From the NCBI RefSeq assembly GCF_030412015.1, contig NZ_JASNRD010000001.1:682001-746000 (forward strand): DNA of 64,000 nucleotides, read 5' to 3'. Positions 26,013-34,442 of the stretch are shown one piece after another. Within the stretch, counting starts at the first letter, position 1. Every line of letters begins with the position of its first letter. The DNA is from Massilia sp. YIM B02763. Its GTDB lineage: Bacteria > Pseudomonadota > Gammaproteobacteria > Burkholderiales > Burkholderiaceae_D. Under the pieces are notes generated by a model, which was not told the DNA's origin, made no database searches, and saw nothing but the letters and a program-made list of their open reading frames with translations. The translations under genes and the position numbers were made by a program.

Positions 26013-26396
26013 ATGGCGACCGATATCGCAGCCCTGCTCGCGGAGATCAACAGCACGCGCCCCATCCTGGAACAGGTGGCGAACAAATGGTCGGTCTTGA
26101 TCCTGACCGTGCTGTGCACGGAACCCTCTCGCTTCAACGCCATCAAGCGCAGGCTCGATCCGATCACGCACAAGGCGCTGACTGAGGCGTTGCGCCGGCT
26201 CGAGCGCAACGGCCTCGTCAGCCGCCGCGTGATCGCCTCGTCGCCCGTGGCGGTCGAGTATGCGATCACGCCGCTGGGGCGGACCTTGCAGGATCCGTTC
26301 GTGGCGCTGGTGGGCTGGGCCAGGCAGCATGGCGGGGCCATGGAACGGGCGCAGGGAGATTATGATGATCGGCGGGTTGATGATGGGTTAGTATGA
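26013..26396 (+). CDS. HxlR-family winged-helix transcriptional regulator
   Basis: A 127-residue regulator with the HxlR core: VANKWSVLILTVLCTEPSRFNAIKRRLDPITHKALTEALRRLERNGLVSRR. The N-terminal Cys often used for redox or aldehyde sensing in this family is absent here, with Arg-Pro in its place. It is divergent from the SDR gene and separated from it by 99 bases holding an inverted repeat, so it most likely controls that gene and itself. AAAGGA precedes its ATG. Confidence 0.9.
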   Translation: MATDIAALLAEINSTRPILEQVANKWSVLILTVLCTEPSRFNAIKRRLDPITHKALTEALRRLERNGLVSRRVIASSPVAVEYAITPLGRTLQDPFVALVGWARQHGGAMERAQGDYDDRRVDDGLV

Positions 26397-26465
26397 ACGC
26401 GGCGGTGCCGGCGTTCCCGAACGTCGATGCCGCCTGACGCGCTGTCCCTGTCCATTACAATCAAC

Positions 26466-26915
26466 ATGATCGCTATCCGAGCTTCTTATCCAGGCGAGGG
26501 CAAACGTGCCGTCGACATCTGGCGCCGTGCGGTGGACGCTACTCATCACTTTCTCGCCCCCGAGGATCGTCAAGCGATCGATGAGATGGTGCGCGACTTT
26601 CTGCCCGACGTTCCACTCTGGTTCGCTGTGGATGCCAATGATTACCCATTGGCGTTCATGTTCATCGACAACGGGCATATGGAAGCCTTGTTCGTTGACC
26701 CCGCTTATCGCGCCATGGGCGTTGGCGCCGCACTCGTACGTCACGGCCTTGCGCTGCACTCGCACATGACAACCGACGTCAACGAGCAAAACGCGCAAGC
26801 ACTGGGCTTCTACGAAAAGATGGGCTTCAAGCGCACAGATCGTTCTCCGCTTGACGGGCAAGGTCGGCCTTACCCCATTATCCACCTCGAGTACGCTGGC
26901 GCCTGGGGGGAGTAG
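26466..26915 (+). CDS. yjaB: GNAT-family N-acetyltransferase, YjaB-like
   Basis: A 149-residue GNAT protein. The pattern WRRAVDATHHFLAPEDRQAIDEMVRDFLPD, then MEALFVDPAYRAMGVGAALVRHGL (acetyl-CoA motif A, RxxGxG/A) and VNEQNAQALGFYEKMGFKRT, closely follows E. coli YjaB, from the initial IRxS region to the ending YPIIHLEYAGA. A start at 26427 is in frame, but the YjaB-like N-terminus begins at the ATG at 26466. It stands alone after hxlR. YjaB-type enzymes have broad peptide/amine acetylation activity; the physiological substrate is not known. Confidence 0.85.
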   Translation: MIAIRASYPGEGKRAVDIWRRAVDATHHFLAPEDRQAIDEMVRDFLPDVPLWFAVDANDYPLAFMFIDNGHMEALFVDPAYRAMGVGAALVRHGLALHSHMTTDVNEQNAQALGFYEKMGFKRTDRSPLDGQGRPYPIIHLEYAGAWGE

Positions 26916-26976
26916 CCCCTCCGGCCGCTTTCAGTCATTCGATGGATGCCGCCTTCGACGGACTCCCCAACGAAGC

Positions 26977-27567
26977 TTATTCCAAAACCGAGAACGAAAC
27001 GCTGTCTCCCATGGACAGTGTGGTTTCCAGATGTGGGTTACCACCCGTTCTGGCGACGACATCGTCGAGACAGTAGCTTGCCAACCGTACGCATAGCTGA
27101 TCCGGTCGAAACCGGTCCCACAATATGCCAAAGGTAAAACATGTGTTCAGCTCGTCGCTCCTTGCGCATGCTTGTTGGGCTCGTGACGTTTCGACCTGAA
27201 CCTTAAATCCTTCGTGCAATCGCGGGCGAGCACGTATCTCCGCCGCCATGTCAGCGCTGACCGAGAAGTCGGACCTGGTCGATGCTTCTGCTTCAGGGTA
27301 AAGCTCGGCAATCGTTTTACCTGGGGTAGCGATGCCGCATGTTTCGTTCAAGCGCACGCTTAACAGTTCGCCCGGCAGCAAACCACGTTCGGCAATCCAG
27401 ATCAGATGTCCGCAACCGCCCTCGGAATAGTTCCCGCCCATTGCGCTCAACATCGCCTTTTGTTCGCGATCGAGTCCGCCGAATACGGACACATCCACAA
27501 CATCCATTCCCGCAAGGCTGATCGTGGCGATGCCAACGCCGTTCACCTCGATTGATATGCTGGACAC
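26977..27567 (-). CDS. Unrecognised protein of about 196 residues
   Basis: I do not recognise this gene. The preferred start is the GTG at 27567, since GAGG lies five bases before it; an in-frame ATG at 27618 would add 17 residues. The N-terminal third looks like a beta-rich fold (SISIEVNGVGIATISLAG) followed by VFGGLDREQKAMLSAMGG. The whole has no signal peptide or membrane helix and contains scattered cysteines. It is flanked by unrelated genes with wide gaps, and its base composition is close to the surroundings. It could be a small enzyme subunit or immunity-type protein, but no motif supports either. Confidence 0.55.
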   Translation of the reverse strand: MSSISIEVNGVGIATISLAGMDVVDVSVFGGLDREQKAMLSAMGGNYSEGGCGHLIWIAERGLLPGELLSVRLNETCGIATPGKTIAELYPEAEASTRSDFSVSADMAAEIRARPRLHEGFKVQVETSRAQQACARSDELNTCFTFGILWDRFRPDQLCVRLASYCLDDVVARTGGNPHLETTLSMGDSVSFSVLE

Positions 27568-28004
27568 CCTCACCTCGTTCGGAAGAGTACTTCTTCGATG
27601 GCTATATTCGCCGGCCATCGCGCAACGGCGATCCTGGCTGATACCACATATCCACCAAGCGTACAAAGGTGTTACGTGAATAACAAGCTGAATACAAAGG
27701 GAAGCGAGTCGCTGCAGGCGCAGATCAGCGCTTGGCGCACCGATCTGCAGATATGGTGGAGGCGAGTACGGCGAGACGATGCAACGCAGCCATGGAGGTT
27801 TTGTTAGGCCTCTTAAGCGACCGAAACGGTCATCGGAACTGGCGCTGGCCTCGAACCCGATCTCAGGTCCCGCATCCCCGCAGCAAAGCATGTCGCGAAA
27901 GCGACATTGCTTCAACCACGCGGCCATGGCACCGCATCAAATCGAAGCCCGGCGGCCCGAGTCCGGTGGAATATCGACTCGGGGCACGCACTTCTGTCAC
28001 CTGC
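27568..28004. other. Intergenic stretch without recognised gene
   Basis: These 437 bases separate two minus-strand genes. Frames open across it on both strands, but none has a ribosome site or recognisable protein. No tRNA, hairpin terminator or repeat was noticed. Confidence 0.5.
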
Positions 28005-29540
28005 TCACTGCTTCGTATTGCTCACAAACGCAATCCGCTTCCCATCCGGCGACCAGCTCGGCACGTTGAAACTGCCCTGTCCCCCGTACAGGTAGGCGAT
28101 TACCCTCGGCTCGCCACCTTCGACCGGCATCTCGCGCAGGTAGACATGGCGGTAGAACGGGTGGTCGTAGGGGTCGACATCGTCCATGAAGGTGATGAAC
28201 ACGATCTTCTTCCCGTCCGGCGACACGTGCGGGAACCAGTTGTTGTACCGGTCGAAGGTCAGCTGGACGGGGTTCTTGCCATCCGCGGACATGCGCCATA
28301 GCTGCATCAGCCCGGTGCGATTCGAATTGAAATAGATGCTCTTGCCGTCCGGGCTGTATTCGGCGCCGTCGTCCAGTGCCTGCGTCTTCGTGAGCTGGGT
28401 TTCCTTTTTCGTCGCGATGTCGATCGTGTACAGGTTCAGCACCTTCGGCTGGTTCGCGCGCATGGCCGGGTCGCGTTGGCCGGTGAAGATCATGCGGGTG
28501 TCGTCGGGCGTGAAGCCGTGCAGGTAGGAGTGGCCCTGGTCGGTATCGGTGATCAGCGTCGCCCCGTCACTGCCTTCGATCGGCACCGTGTAGATCGTCG
28601 AATAATTGCTGCCGTCCGGGCGCTTCACGTGGCTGGACAGGCCGAGCAGCCTGCCGCTCCAGGACAGCACGTGGTCGTTGTTGTTGTTGGTGGCGCTGCC
28701 GGTCTTGATGGCGGACGTCTTGCCGCTCGCGATATCGAAGCGGTGCATGAGTCCCTTCGCATTGTAGATGAGGGCACGGCCGTCGCGCGTCCAGTTCGGC
28801 GCCTGCAGCGAATCCGGCGAGCGGAGCACGATGCGGCGATTGTGCGTGTCCATGTCCATGATCTCGATATCGCTGCCGAGATAGTCGCGGTATGGCACGA
28901 GGCCCTTCCAGGCCGGCACGACGATGCGCACGTTCGAAGCGGTGACGGTCTCGTAGGCGTCGGGATTGTGCGCGGTGACGGCCAGGCCCACGTAGACCTT
29001 GTCGCCGAACTTCAGGTGCGACACGCTGGTCACCTGGAACGGTTCGCCGAAACGCGCAGCACTCATGATGAAAACGTCGCCGCGGCGCTCCAGCTGGATG
29101 ACGTCCGGCGCGACGATGCCCATGCGGTATTCCTCCGTGTCGGCGCCGTCCTTTTCCCGGAACTGCAGCGACGTGAGGCCGTCGCCGTGGACGGCCGCCA
29201 CCACGTGCGCCGCGCTATTCGACAGGTTGGCGCGCACGTCCCAGCCGATCTTGCGGTGCGGGTCTGCGCCCTTGCCCTCGAACGCGACGCGCGCGGTCAC
29301 GATGAAGTCGCCCTGCATCTGGTTGTACGCGTAATGCATTTGGTCGTCGGCGAACCAGGTGTTCTTGCCGGACGCGCTGATGCGGTATTGCTGGAGCTTG
29401 TCGTCGTAGCTGACGGCGCCGGTGCGCTTGACGGCGCCGATGTCCTGGTGGGCGGCGAACTGGCCGATGGATTCGGCCGAGGCCAATCCGGCGACCAGCA
29501 GTGCGCCGGTCGCGACGAGCGCGGAAAGGGGTGTTGGCAT
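28005..29540 (-). CDS. Exported protein with N-terminal lectin-like domain and TolB-type beta-propeller
   Basis: A protein of 511 residues. The signal peptide covers about residues 1-22 (LVAGLASAES). The first about 200 residues form a beta-sandwich with the look of DUF1349/concanavalin-type domains (KNTWFADDQMHYAYNQMQGDF, then KIGWDVRANL). The remainder has at least four TolB/PD40 blades with the repeating SPDGKSIYF, SPDGKKIVF and SPDGKRIAF motif. The start at 29540 has GGAGAC upstream; the open frame extends 33 codons further back. It is divergent from the Gfo/Idh/MocA gene and probably works in the periplasm on carbohydrate or as a scaffold. Confidence 0.8.
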   Translation of the reverse strand: MPTPLSALVATGALLVAGLASAESIGQFAAHQDIGAVKRTGAVSYDDKLQQYRISASGKNTWFADDQMHYAYNQMQGDFIVTARVAFEGKGADPHRKIGWDVRANLSNSAAHVVAAVHGDGLTSLQFREKDGADTEEYRMGIVAPDVIQLERRGDVFIMSAARFGEPFQVTSVSHLKFGDKVYVGLAVTAHNPDAYETVTASNVRIVVPAWKGLVPYRDYLGSDIEIMDMDTHNRRIVLRSPDSLQAPNWTRDGRALIYNAKGLMHRFDIASGKTSAIKTGSATNNNNDHVLSWSGRLLGLSSHVKRPDGSNYSTIYTVPIEGSDGATLITDTDQGHSYLHGFTPDDTRMIFTGQRDPAMRANQPKVLNLYTIDIATKKETQLTKTQALDDGAEYSPDGKSIYFNSNRTGLMQLWRMSADGKNPVQLTFDRYNNWFPHVSPDGKKIVFITFMDDVDPYDHPFYRHVYLREMPVEGGEPRVIAYLYGGQGSFNVPSWSPDGKRIAFVSNTKQ

Positions 29541-29753
29541 TGCGTCTCCGTGGTGATGTTCAGTTGTTATGAAAAGCCAGAAAATCGTCCGGCATGTCGC
29601 GTCCGGGGTCAAGAGGCATTCGTAGAAGGAATTCGGCAATGTGAATGCCGCTTGCCGATTTCATTACAAACTCATCCGATTTCCTGACATGTTGGCGCGT
29701 CGCCCGGCGCTAGAATGTCCCCAGCCTGCCACGACGATAACGCGAGGAGACAC

Positions 29754-31115
29754 ATGAGCAGCGAGACCAGGACCTATTCCCGCAGACGATTCCTCGGACA
29801 GGCGGGCGGCGCCCTGCTGGCGTCCGCCCTGCCTTATGCCACGCTCGCGCAACATCGCTCCGCGAACGACCGGATCCAGGTCGCCGCAATCGGCATGGGC
29901 ATCATGGGTTTCAATAATTGCGGCACGACGGTCAAGGTGCCCGGCGTGAAACTGGTCGCGGCCTGCGACCTCTACACGGGGCGCCTGAAACGCGCGAAGG
30001 AAGTCTACGGCAACGACCTGGTGACGACCCCGCACTTCGAAGACATCCTCGACGACAAATCGATCGATGCCGTCATCATTTCGACGACCGACCATTGGCA
30101 CGACAAAATCGCCATCGCAGCCATGAAGAAGGGCAAGGCCGTGTATTGCGAGAAGCCGATGGTGCACCGGCTGGAAGAAGGCTTGCCGATGGTCGCGGCC
30201 CAACAACAGACGGGCGCCGTCTGCCAGGTCGGCAGCCAGCGCGTCAGCTCGGCCACCTATCTGAAAGCGAAGGAATTGTACGAGGCGGGTGCCATCGGCC
30301 AGCTGGTGATGGCGGAAGCATTCTGGGACCGCCAATCGGCAAACGGCGCCTGGCAATACTCGATTCCGCGCGACGCGTCACCGCAGACGATCGATTGGAA
30401 TCGCTTCCTCGGCGACGCGCCGCGCCGCGCATTCGACGCCGAGCGCTTTTTCCACTGGCGGAACTACCAGGATTACGGCACCGGCATCGCCGGTGACCTC
30501 TTCGTGCACCTGTTCTCGGGCCTGCACCTGATTACCGGCTCGCTCGGCCCGACGCGCATCTACACGTCCGGCGGCACGCGCTACTGGAAGGATGAACGCG
30601 ACGTGCCCGACGTGATGGCCGGCGTTTACGACTATCCGGCGACCGATAAATCCGGCCCGTTCAACCTGCAGGTGCGCGTGAATTTCATCGATGGCGGCGG
30701 TGGCGGCGAACAGATCGCGCTCGTCGGCACCGAGGGAAAGATGATCGTGCGCGGCAATTCAGTGGAGGTCCTGCGCAGCAAGATGGCGCAGGCGCCGGGC
30801 TTTGGCAGCTGGGACAGCTACAACACCTTCGACAAGCAGAACCAGGACGACTTCAAGGCCTGGTACGAGCAGCACTACGCCGGCCAGACATCGAAGAACG
30901 AGACCAGCCGTTCGGAATGGAAGGCGCCTGCCGGCTACAGCGACCATTTCGACCACCACGCCAATTTCTACAATGCGATCCGCACCGGCGGCAAGGTGAA
31001 GGAGGATGCGGCTTTCGGTTTCCGCGCGGCCGCCGCGGGGCTGGCATCGAACAAGAGCCTGTTCGAGCAGAAGATCGTGTTATGGGATCCGGTGAACATG
31101 AAGCTGGCGGGTTGA
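29754..31115 (+). CDS. Tat-exported Gfo/Idh/MocA-family oxidoreductase
   Basis: A 453-residue NAD(P)-dependent sugar or inositol-type oxidoreductase. The Tat signal SRRRFLGQAGGALLASAL begins at residue 9, followed by the Rossmann motif AIGMGIMGF and the family hallmark CEKPMVH in which Lys is catalytic. The substrate domain contains WNRFLGDAP, DLFVHLFSGLHLITG and the C-terminal DHHANFYNAIR segment. GAGGAG lies five bases before the ATG at 29754. It converges with a DUF1080 gene, a frequent partner in clusters that cleave 3-keto-glycosides after oxidation of a sugar hydroxyl. Confidence 0.9.
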   Translation: MSSETRTYSRRRFLGQAGGALLASALPYATLAQHRSANDRIQVAAIGMGIMGFNNCGTTVKVPGVKLVAACDLYTGRLKRAKEVYGNDLVTTPHFEDILDDKSIDAVIISTTDHWHDKIAIAAMKKGKAVYCEKPMVHRLEEGLPMVAAQQQTGAVCQVGSQRVSSATYLKAKELYEAGAIGQLVMAEAFWDRQSANGAWQYSIPRDASPQTIDWNRFLGDAPRRAFDAERFFHWRNYQDYGTGIAGDLFVHLFSGLHLITGSLGPTRIYTSGGTRYWKDERDVPDVMAGVYDYPATDKSGPFNLQVRVNFIDGGGGGEQIALVGTEGKMIVRGNSVEVLRSKMAQAPGFGSWDSYNTFDKQNQDDFKAWYEQHYAGQTSKNETSRSEWKAPAGYSDHFDHHANFYNAIRTGGKVKEDAAFGFRAAAAGLASNKSLFEQKIVLWDPVNMKLAG

Positions 31116-31210
31116 CGACACTACAGCGTCGGAACCGCGGCGTCGGAACCGCCGCGTCGACGCCTGCACGCGCACGACGTCCGATGGCCGCGCTACCCTG
31201 CCCGGATGCG

Positions 31211-31996
31211 CTACTGGTTGGCCGTTTCCAGCTCCCGCACCCACGCATTCCTGAAGCTGACCAGATGCCGGTGGTCCTGCAGCTTGATGGGCGCACGCCC
31301 GTGCTTCGTGTACGACGGCTTGCCGATGTACGCGGTCTCCCCGCGCAGTGCCACGTGATTCTGTACCAGCACGCCGTTATGCAGCGCCGTCACGTACGCA
31401 GGTGACGCCAGCGAGCCGTCGTTGGCAAAGCGCGGCGCCGTCCAGATCACGTCATACGTCTGCCATTCCCCGGCGCCCGCGCACGCGTTCGCCAGCGGGA
31501 TCGACTGCTTGTAGATGCTGGCCGCCTGTCCGTTCACGTAGGTCTTGTTGTTCACGCAGTCCAGGATCTGGAGTTCGTAGCCGCGGTCGCCCGCTCCCGT
31601 GGAGGCAAGGAACAAACCGCTGTTGCCGCGGTCCTGGCCCGCGCCCTTGATGTCGGCCGGGATGCGCCATTCCAGGTGCAGCTGGTAATCGCCGAACTGC
31701 CGGCGGGTCTGGATGTTGCCGCTGCCAGGGCGAACGGTGAAGACGCCGTTGGCGACGGTCCAGGGGGCGGGCTTGTCGGGCGCGGCGGTCGACACCCACT
31801 CGTTCAGGTTGGCGCCGTCGAACAGGACCACCGCATCCGACGGCGCGTGCATGGCCGTGGCCGGGGTCACACGCCTCGGTTCCGGAGTCCAGACTTCGGT
31901 CTCCTCTGGTGTGGTTTGTGCTCGAGCACCGATGGAACACAGCAGCATGGCCAACAGGCCGGCTGTGCGCGCTCGATAGGTGAAGGTCATCCGCAT
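31211..31996 (-). CDS. Exported DUF1080 (3-keto-disaccharide hydrolase-type) protein
   Basis: A 261-residue protein with signal peptide (LLAMLLCSIGARAQ) and one DUF1080 concanavalin-like domain. Typical blocks are VVLFDGANLNEWVS, the FGDYQLHLEWRIP segment, RGNSGLFL, YELQILD and the GEWQTYDVIW stretch. Characterised members hydrolyse 3-keto glycosidic bonds produced by Gfo/Idh/MocA-type oxidoreductases. AAGGAG lies two bases before the ATG at 31996 and eight before a second ATG at 31990, so the start may be two codons later. It converges with the oxidoreductase gene. Confidence 0.85.
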   Translation of the reverse strand: MRMTFTYRARTAGLLAMLLCSIGARAQTTPEETEVWTPEPRRVTPATAMHAPSDAVVLFDGANLNEWVSTAAPDKPAPWTVANGVFTVRPGSGNIQTRRQFGDYQLHLEWRIPADIKGAGQDRGNSGLFLASTGAGDRGYELQILDCVNNKTYVNGQAASIYKQSIPLANACAGAGEWQTYDVIWTAPRFANDGSLASPAYVTALHNGVLVQNHVALRGETAYIGKPSYTKHGRAPIKLQDHRHLVSFRNAWVRELETANQ

Positions 31997-32280
31997 GTCT
32001 CCTTGTTTGAAGTTCTTTACAACATGATATAAATCAAGGATGCAGGCAAAGTCAATCTCCACATTTCGCCTGGATGTCACCATCGTGCCGTCCACGCTGG
32101 TGCTGCACGGGACACTGAGGGTACTGAATGGAATCGCACATCTGACGTCGCGTAGCGTCGCACAATCCCCAAAGCATAAGAGCATGACGACGCCTCGGAA
32201 TGAAGCTGCCGGGACCCGCAAGGAAAAAGACGTATTCCCCTGGGTTAGCCCAAGAGACAGAAGTGAGATGCAGATAAGAG

Positions 32281-32328
32281 TGGAGGCGAGGACGGGAGTC
32301 GAACCCGTCTAGACGGCTTTGCAGGCCG
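32281..32328. repeat. Left attachment site: duplicated 3' end of tRNA-Cys
   Basis: These 48 bases are identical to 39931-39978, the 3' end of the intact tRNA-Cys including its anticodon region. The similarity ends abruptly after base 48, and the 5' part of the tRNA is missing here. Duplication of a tRNA 3' end at the far border of an element is the hallmark of tyrosine-recombinase integration. Confidence 0.9.
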
Positions 32329-32537
32329 TTTTAGCTTCCAAGAATCAATGAGTTAGCTTAAAACCACACTTTAACACCACATCAGTTCGCATGAACGCAC
32401 CCCGCCCCTCCTTGGCTGAATGCACCCTACCCTAACTCTGAGACTGCTAGCGACCCAAAGCGGGCGCTCGTTTTTAACCTCGCCCTTTAACACCACTGTT
32501 GGCGTCTACTGCCGTTTTTGCAGAGCCGCAGCTGTAC

Positions 32538-32723
32538 TTAGGAAACGTCCAACTGCGCGGGATCGGATGTGTGTCCATCAGGACAGACAGCTACGTCGAC
32601 AGCAAGATCAGCAGTAGAACGCTCGCCTCGCGCGTTGTACTGAAGAATAAACGCTTCCAGGAGTTGGTATGCCTCTCTCAAGGTTATCGTTTGGTCGAAG
32701 TCTGAGTCGCTGATGTTTTTCAT
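32538..32723 (-). CDS. Small acidic protein, unrecognised
   Basis: A 61-residue frame from the ATG at 32723 whose content (MKNISDSDFDQTITLREAY, later AFILQYNARGERSTADLA) looks like a real soluble alpha-helical protein rather than a chance frame. An in-frame ATG at 32780 would add 19 residues. No good ribosome site is seen. It may be the shortened form of a slightly longer small protein, since it ends soon after a DPAQLD stretch. It lies at the left end of the tRNA-Cys island. Confidence 0.35.
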   Translation of the reverse strand: MKNISDSDFDQTITLREAYQLLEAFILQYNARGERSTADLAVDVAVCPDGHTSDPAQLDVS

Positions 32724-33482
32724 AGGCAGTATGGCTTCTGGACCTCCCTTTTGGCCGAACCCAGCCCGTCGGAACAGCATAGCAGGTTGCTGTTGAGGAA
32801 AAGTCGCGGACTGTCACGACGGGCAGCAAGCGACCCTAAGCAGACATTGCTTCAGTATAGTTTATTACAGTACGGCTGATAGTCCTCAAACTTCCAAGCT
32901 GCAAATTTGGGCAGCTTTTTGGCAACCTCATGCCAGCCTTTGCCTTAGCATACTGCCATTCGACCGGCATTGTCTGCAGCTTCAGATCGCAGGCATACCG
33001 GGTCTCAGTAATATGTAGTATCCATACAGCGCGCGATCCTAACTAAGTTGGTTCTTCGTCCAGTTCGATGTGCAGACAAAAAGGTTGTATCAGTCCGTTG
33101 CATCACTGCCCATAAGTTGAAAAACTTTTGATACCAATTCCCAAAACACCTTGAAATTTCCATTGTAATGATGTTGGCATTCAGTCGGTCATAGACGTAA
33201 AAAACGCACCCGGACTACTAATAGTCATGCTCAAAAGTACCTAGAGTAATCAAAATAACTAGAAACTGTGACATTATGATATATTTCATGACATATTTTC
33301 CGTTATGCTTAACAGATGACTCTTGTTATTCACAATGTTGAGAGTGAGGGCCATCTCACCATCAATACAATGATGCATTAATAAAAAATCAGGTTTTCGG
33401 GCGACGAAAGAGTATCTCTTTTTTTAAGCGCGCTTATGCATATTGAATAATTAAAATGATGCAATTTTCGAACTAGAAGGAA
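32724..33482. other. AT-rich non-coding stretch inside the island
   Basis: About 760 bases with no convincing reading frame on either strand. A small hairpin AAAGAG-TAT-CTCTTT followed by further T residues (33407-33425) could act as a terminator reading rightwards, but no gene precedes it. Sequence composition changes from GC-rich to AT-rich within this stretch. Confidence 0.5.
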
Positions 33483-34391
33483 ATGAGGGAGAAATATACA
33501 AATAATTGCTGCAGATATATTCCTCAGGAAATTGGATGTGTAGATGGAATGCAGTGGAAAGCGGAGAATGGCCGACCGTTAATTTGGCCAAATAAAGGGA
33601 GAAAGATCTTGTTTTACGAACATACACCAATGATTGACACGAATGTAAATGTTAATGACCCGGTAATGACTACGATGGGATGGGGGGAGGAATATCCAGA
33701 TGACCAAGGTGGTAACTGGGGCGATCCTGACTTCGGCTGGGGGTATGATGATTGGGGTACGTCAAGCTCTGGTTGGTCTTCTTGGACAGACTATTCAGTC
33801 AGCAGCAATATCACTTATAACGAAAACGGGAATCCGCAGGTCGTAGAAATTACCGCAACCAGGATGACGCTTTGGGAAAAGATCTCTTCGTACGCCGACG
33901 ATGTAATTAGCGAAGTTGGCCACGCAATTGACTCAGCGCTCGCCACGATGAGCGATCGCGGGTATGTCACTATCGGAGCTCAAAACTGGGTAGGTTTTTC
34001 GTTGACGGCTGATTTTCAAGGCAACTTGTACGTGGGAATTACAGCGGGTCCTGCAGGTCTGTCGCTAGGCGCAGGCCTTACGCCTGAAGGAGTTCCAACC
34101 ACTACATATCTTGCTGGGCTTGGAGCCACTGTCGCAGTACCAGTAGGAACGGGCGTACAACTTGGCATTGGTGATTCAGCTGCACTTGGTGGAACCAATG
34201 CTCCTTATATTGGTCTCTCCGGAGCCGGTGTAGGTTATACCGTGAACATTACTGAACCAGTCGCTGGTCACAGCGACGAGCAGTTCTTAGATTTGATGAT
34301 AGGCGCACGCGACTGGTTCGACAAACAGACCGGAATGACGCCCTATCCGATCGAACACCGAATGATATCCGAGTCTATCGAACAAGTCTAA
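33483..34391 (+). CDS. Unrecognised 302-residue Gly/Asp/Trp-rich protein
   Basis: I do not recognise this family. The start is uncertain: the ATG at 33483 follows AGAAGGAA closely, and in-frame ATGs occur downstream. Residues about 60-105 are rich in Gly, Asp and Trp (GWGEEYPDDQGGNWGDPDFG). A VVEITATRM stretch near 125 is followed by a predicted helix, and the last 130 residues are a Gly-rich beta-type region (LYVGITAGPAGLSLGAGLTP, GIGDSAALGG). There is no signal peptide. A good terminator follows the stop. Such a Gly-rich C-terminal region is seen in cargo proteins of polymorphic toxin loci, but nothing here proves it. Confidence 0.65.
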   Translation: MREKYTNNCCRYIPQEIGCVDGMQWKAENGRPLIWPNKGRKILFYEHTPMIDTNVNVNDPVMTTMGWGEEYPDDQGGNWGDPDFGWGYDDWGTSSSGWSSWTDYSVSSNITYNENGNPQVVEITATRMTLWEKISSYADDVISEVGHAIDSALATMSDRGYVTIGAQNWVGFSLTADFQGNLYVGITAGPAGLSLGAGLTPEGVPTTTYLAGLGATVAVPVGTGVQLGIGDSAALGGTNAPYIGLSGAGVGYTVNITEPVAGHSDEQFLDLMIGARDWFDKQTGMTPYPIEHRMISESIEQV

Positions 34392-34413
34392 CGTTGACCT
34401 GGAGTATATAAAC

Positions 34414-34440
34414 ACAGGCCCGCGAGGGCCTGTTCTAATT
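34414..34440 (+). terminator. Rho-independent terminator after the 302-residue gene
   Basis: ACAGGCCC (34414-34421) and GGGCCTGT (34426-34433) form an eight-pair stem with a GCGA loop, followed by a T-rich tail. It lies 22 bases after the stop codon at 34391. Confidence 0.75.
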
Positions 34441-34442
34441 GT

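Noticed and set aside
31136..31156. GC hairpin between the converging oxidoreductase and DUF1080 genes as terminator
   Set aside because: The stem is good, but neither strand has a following T run, so termination is not supported.
32281..32345. A second tRNA-Cys gene
   Set aside because: Only the 3' 48 bases match; the acceptor 5' strand and D-arm are absent. It is an attachment-site duplicate.
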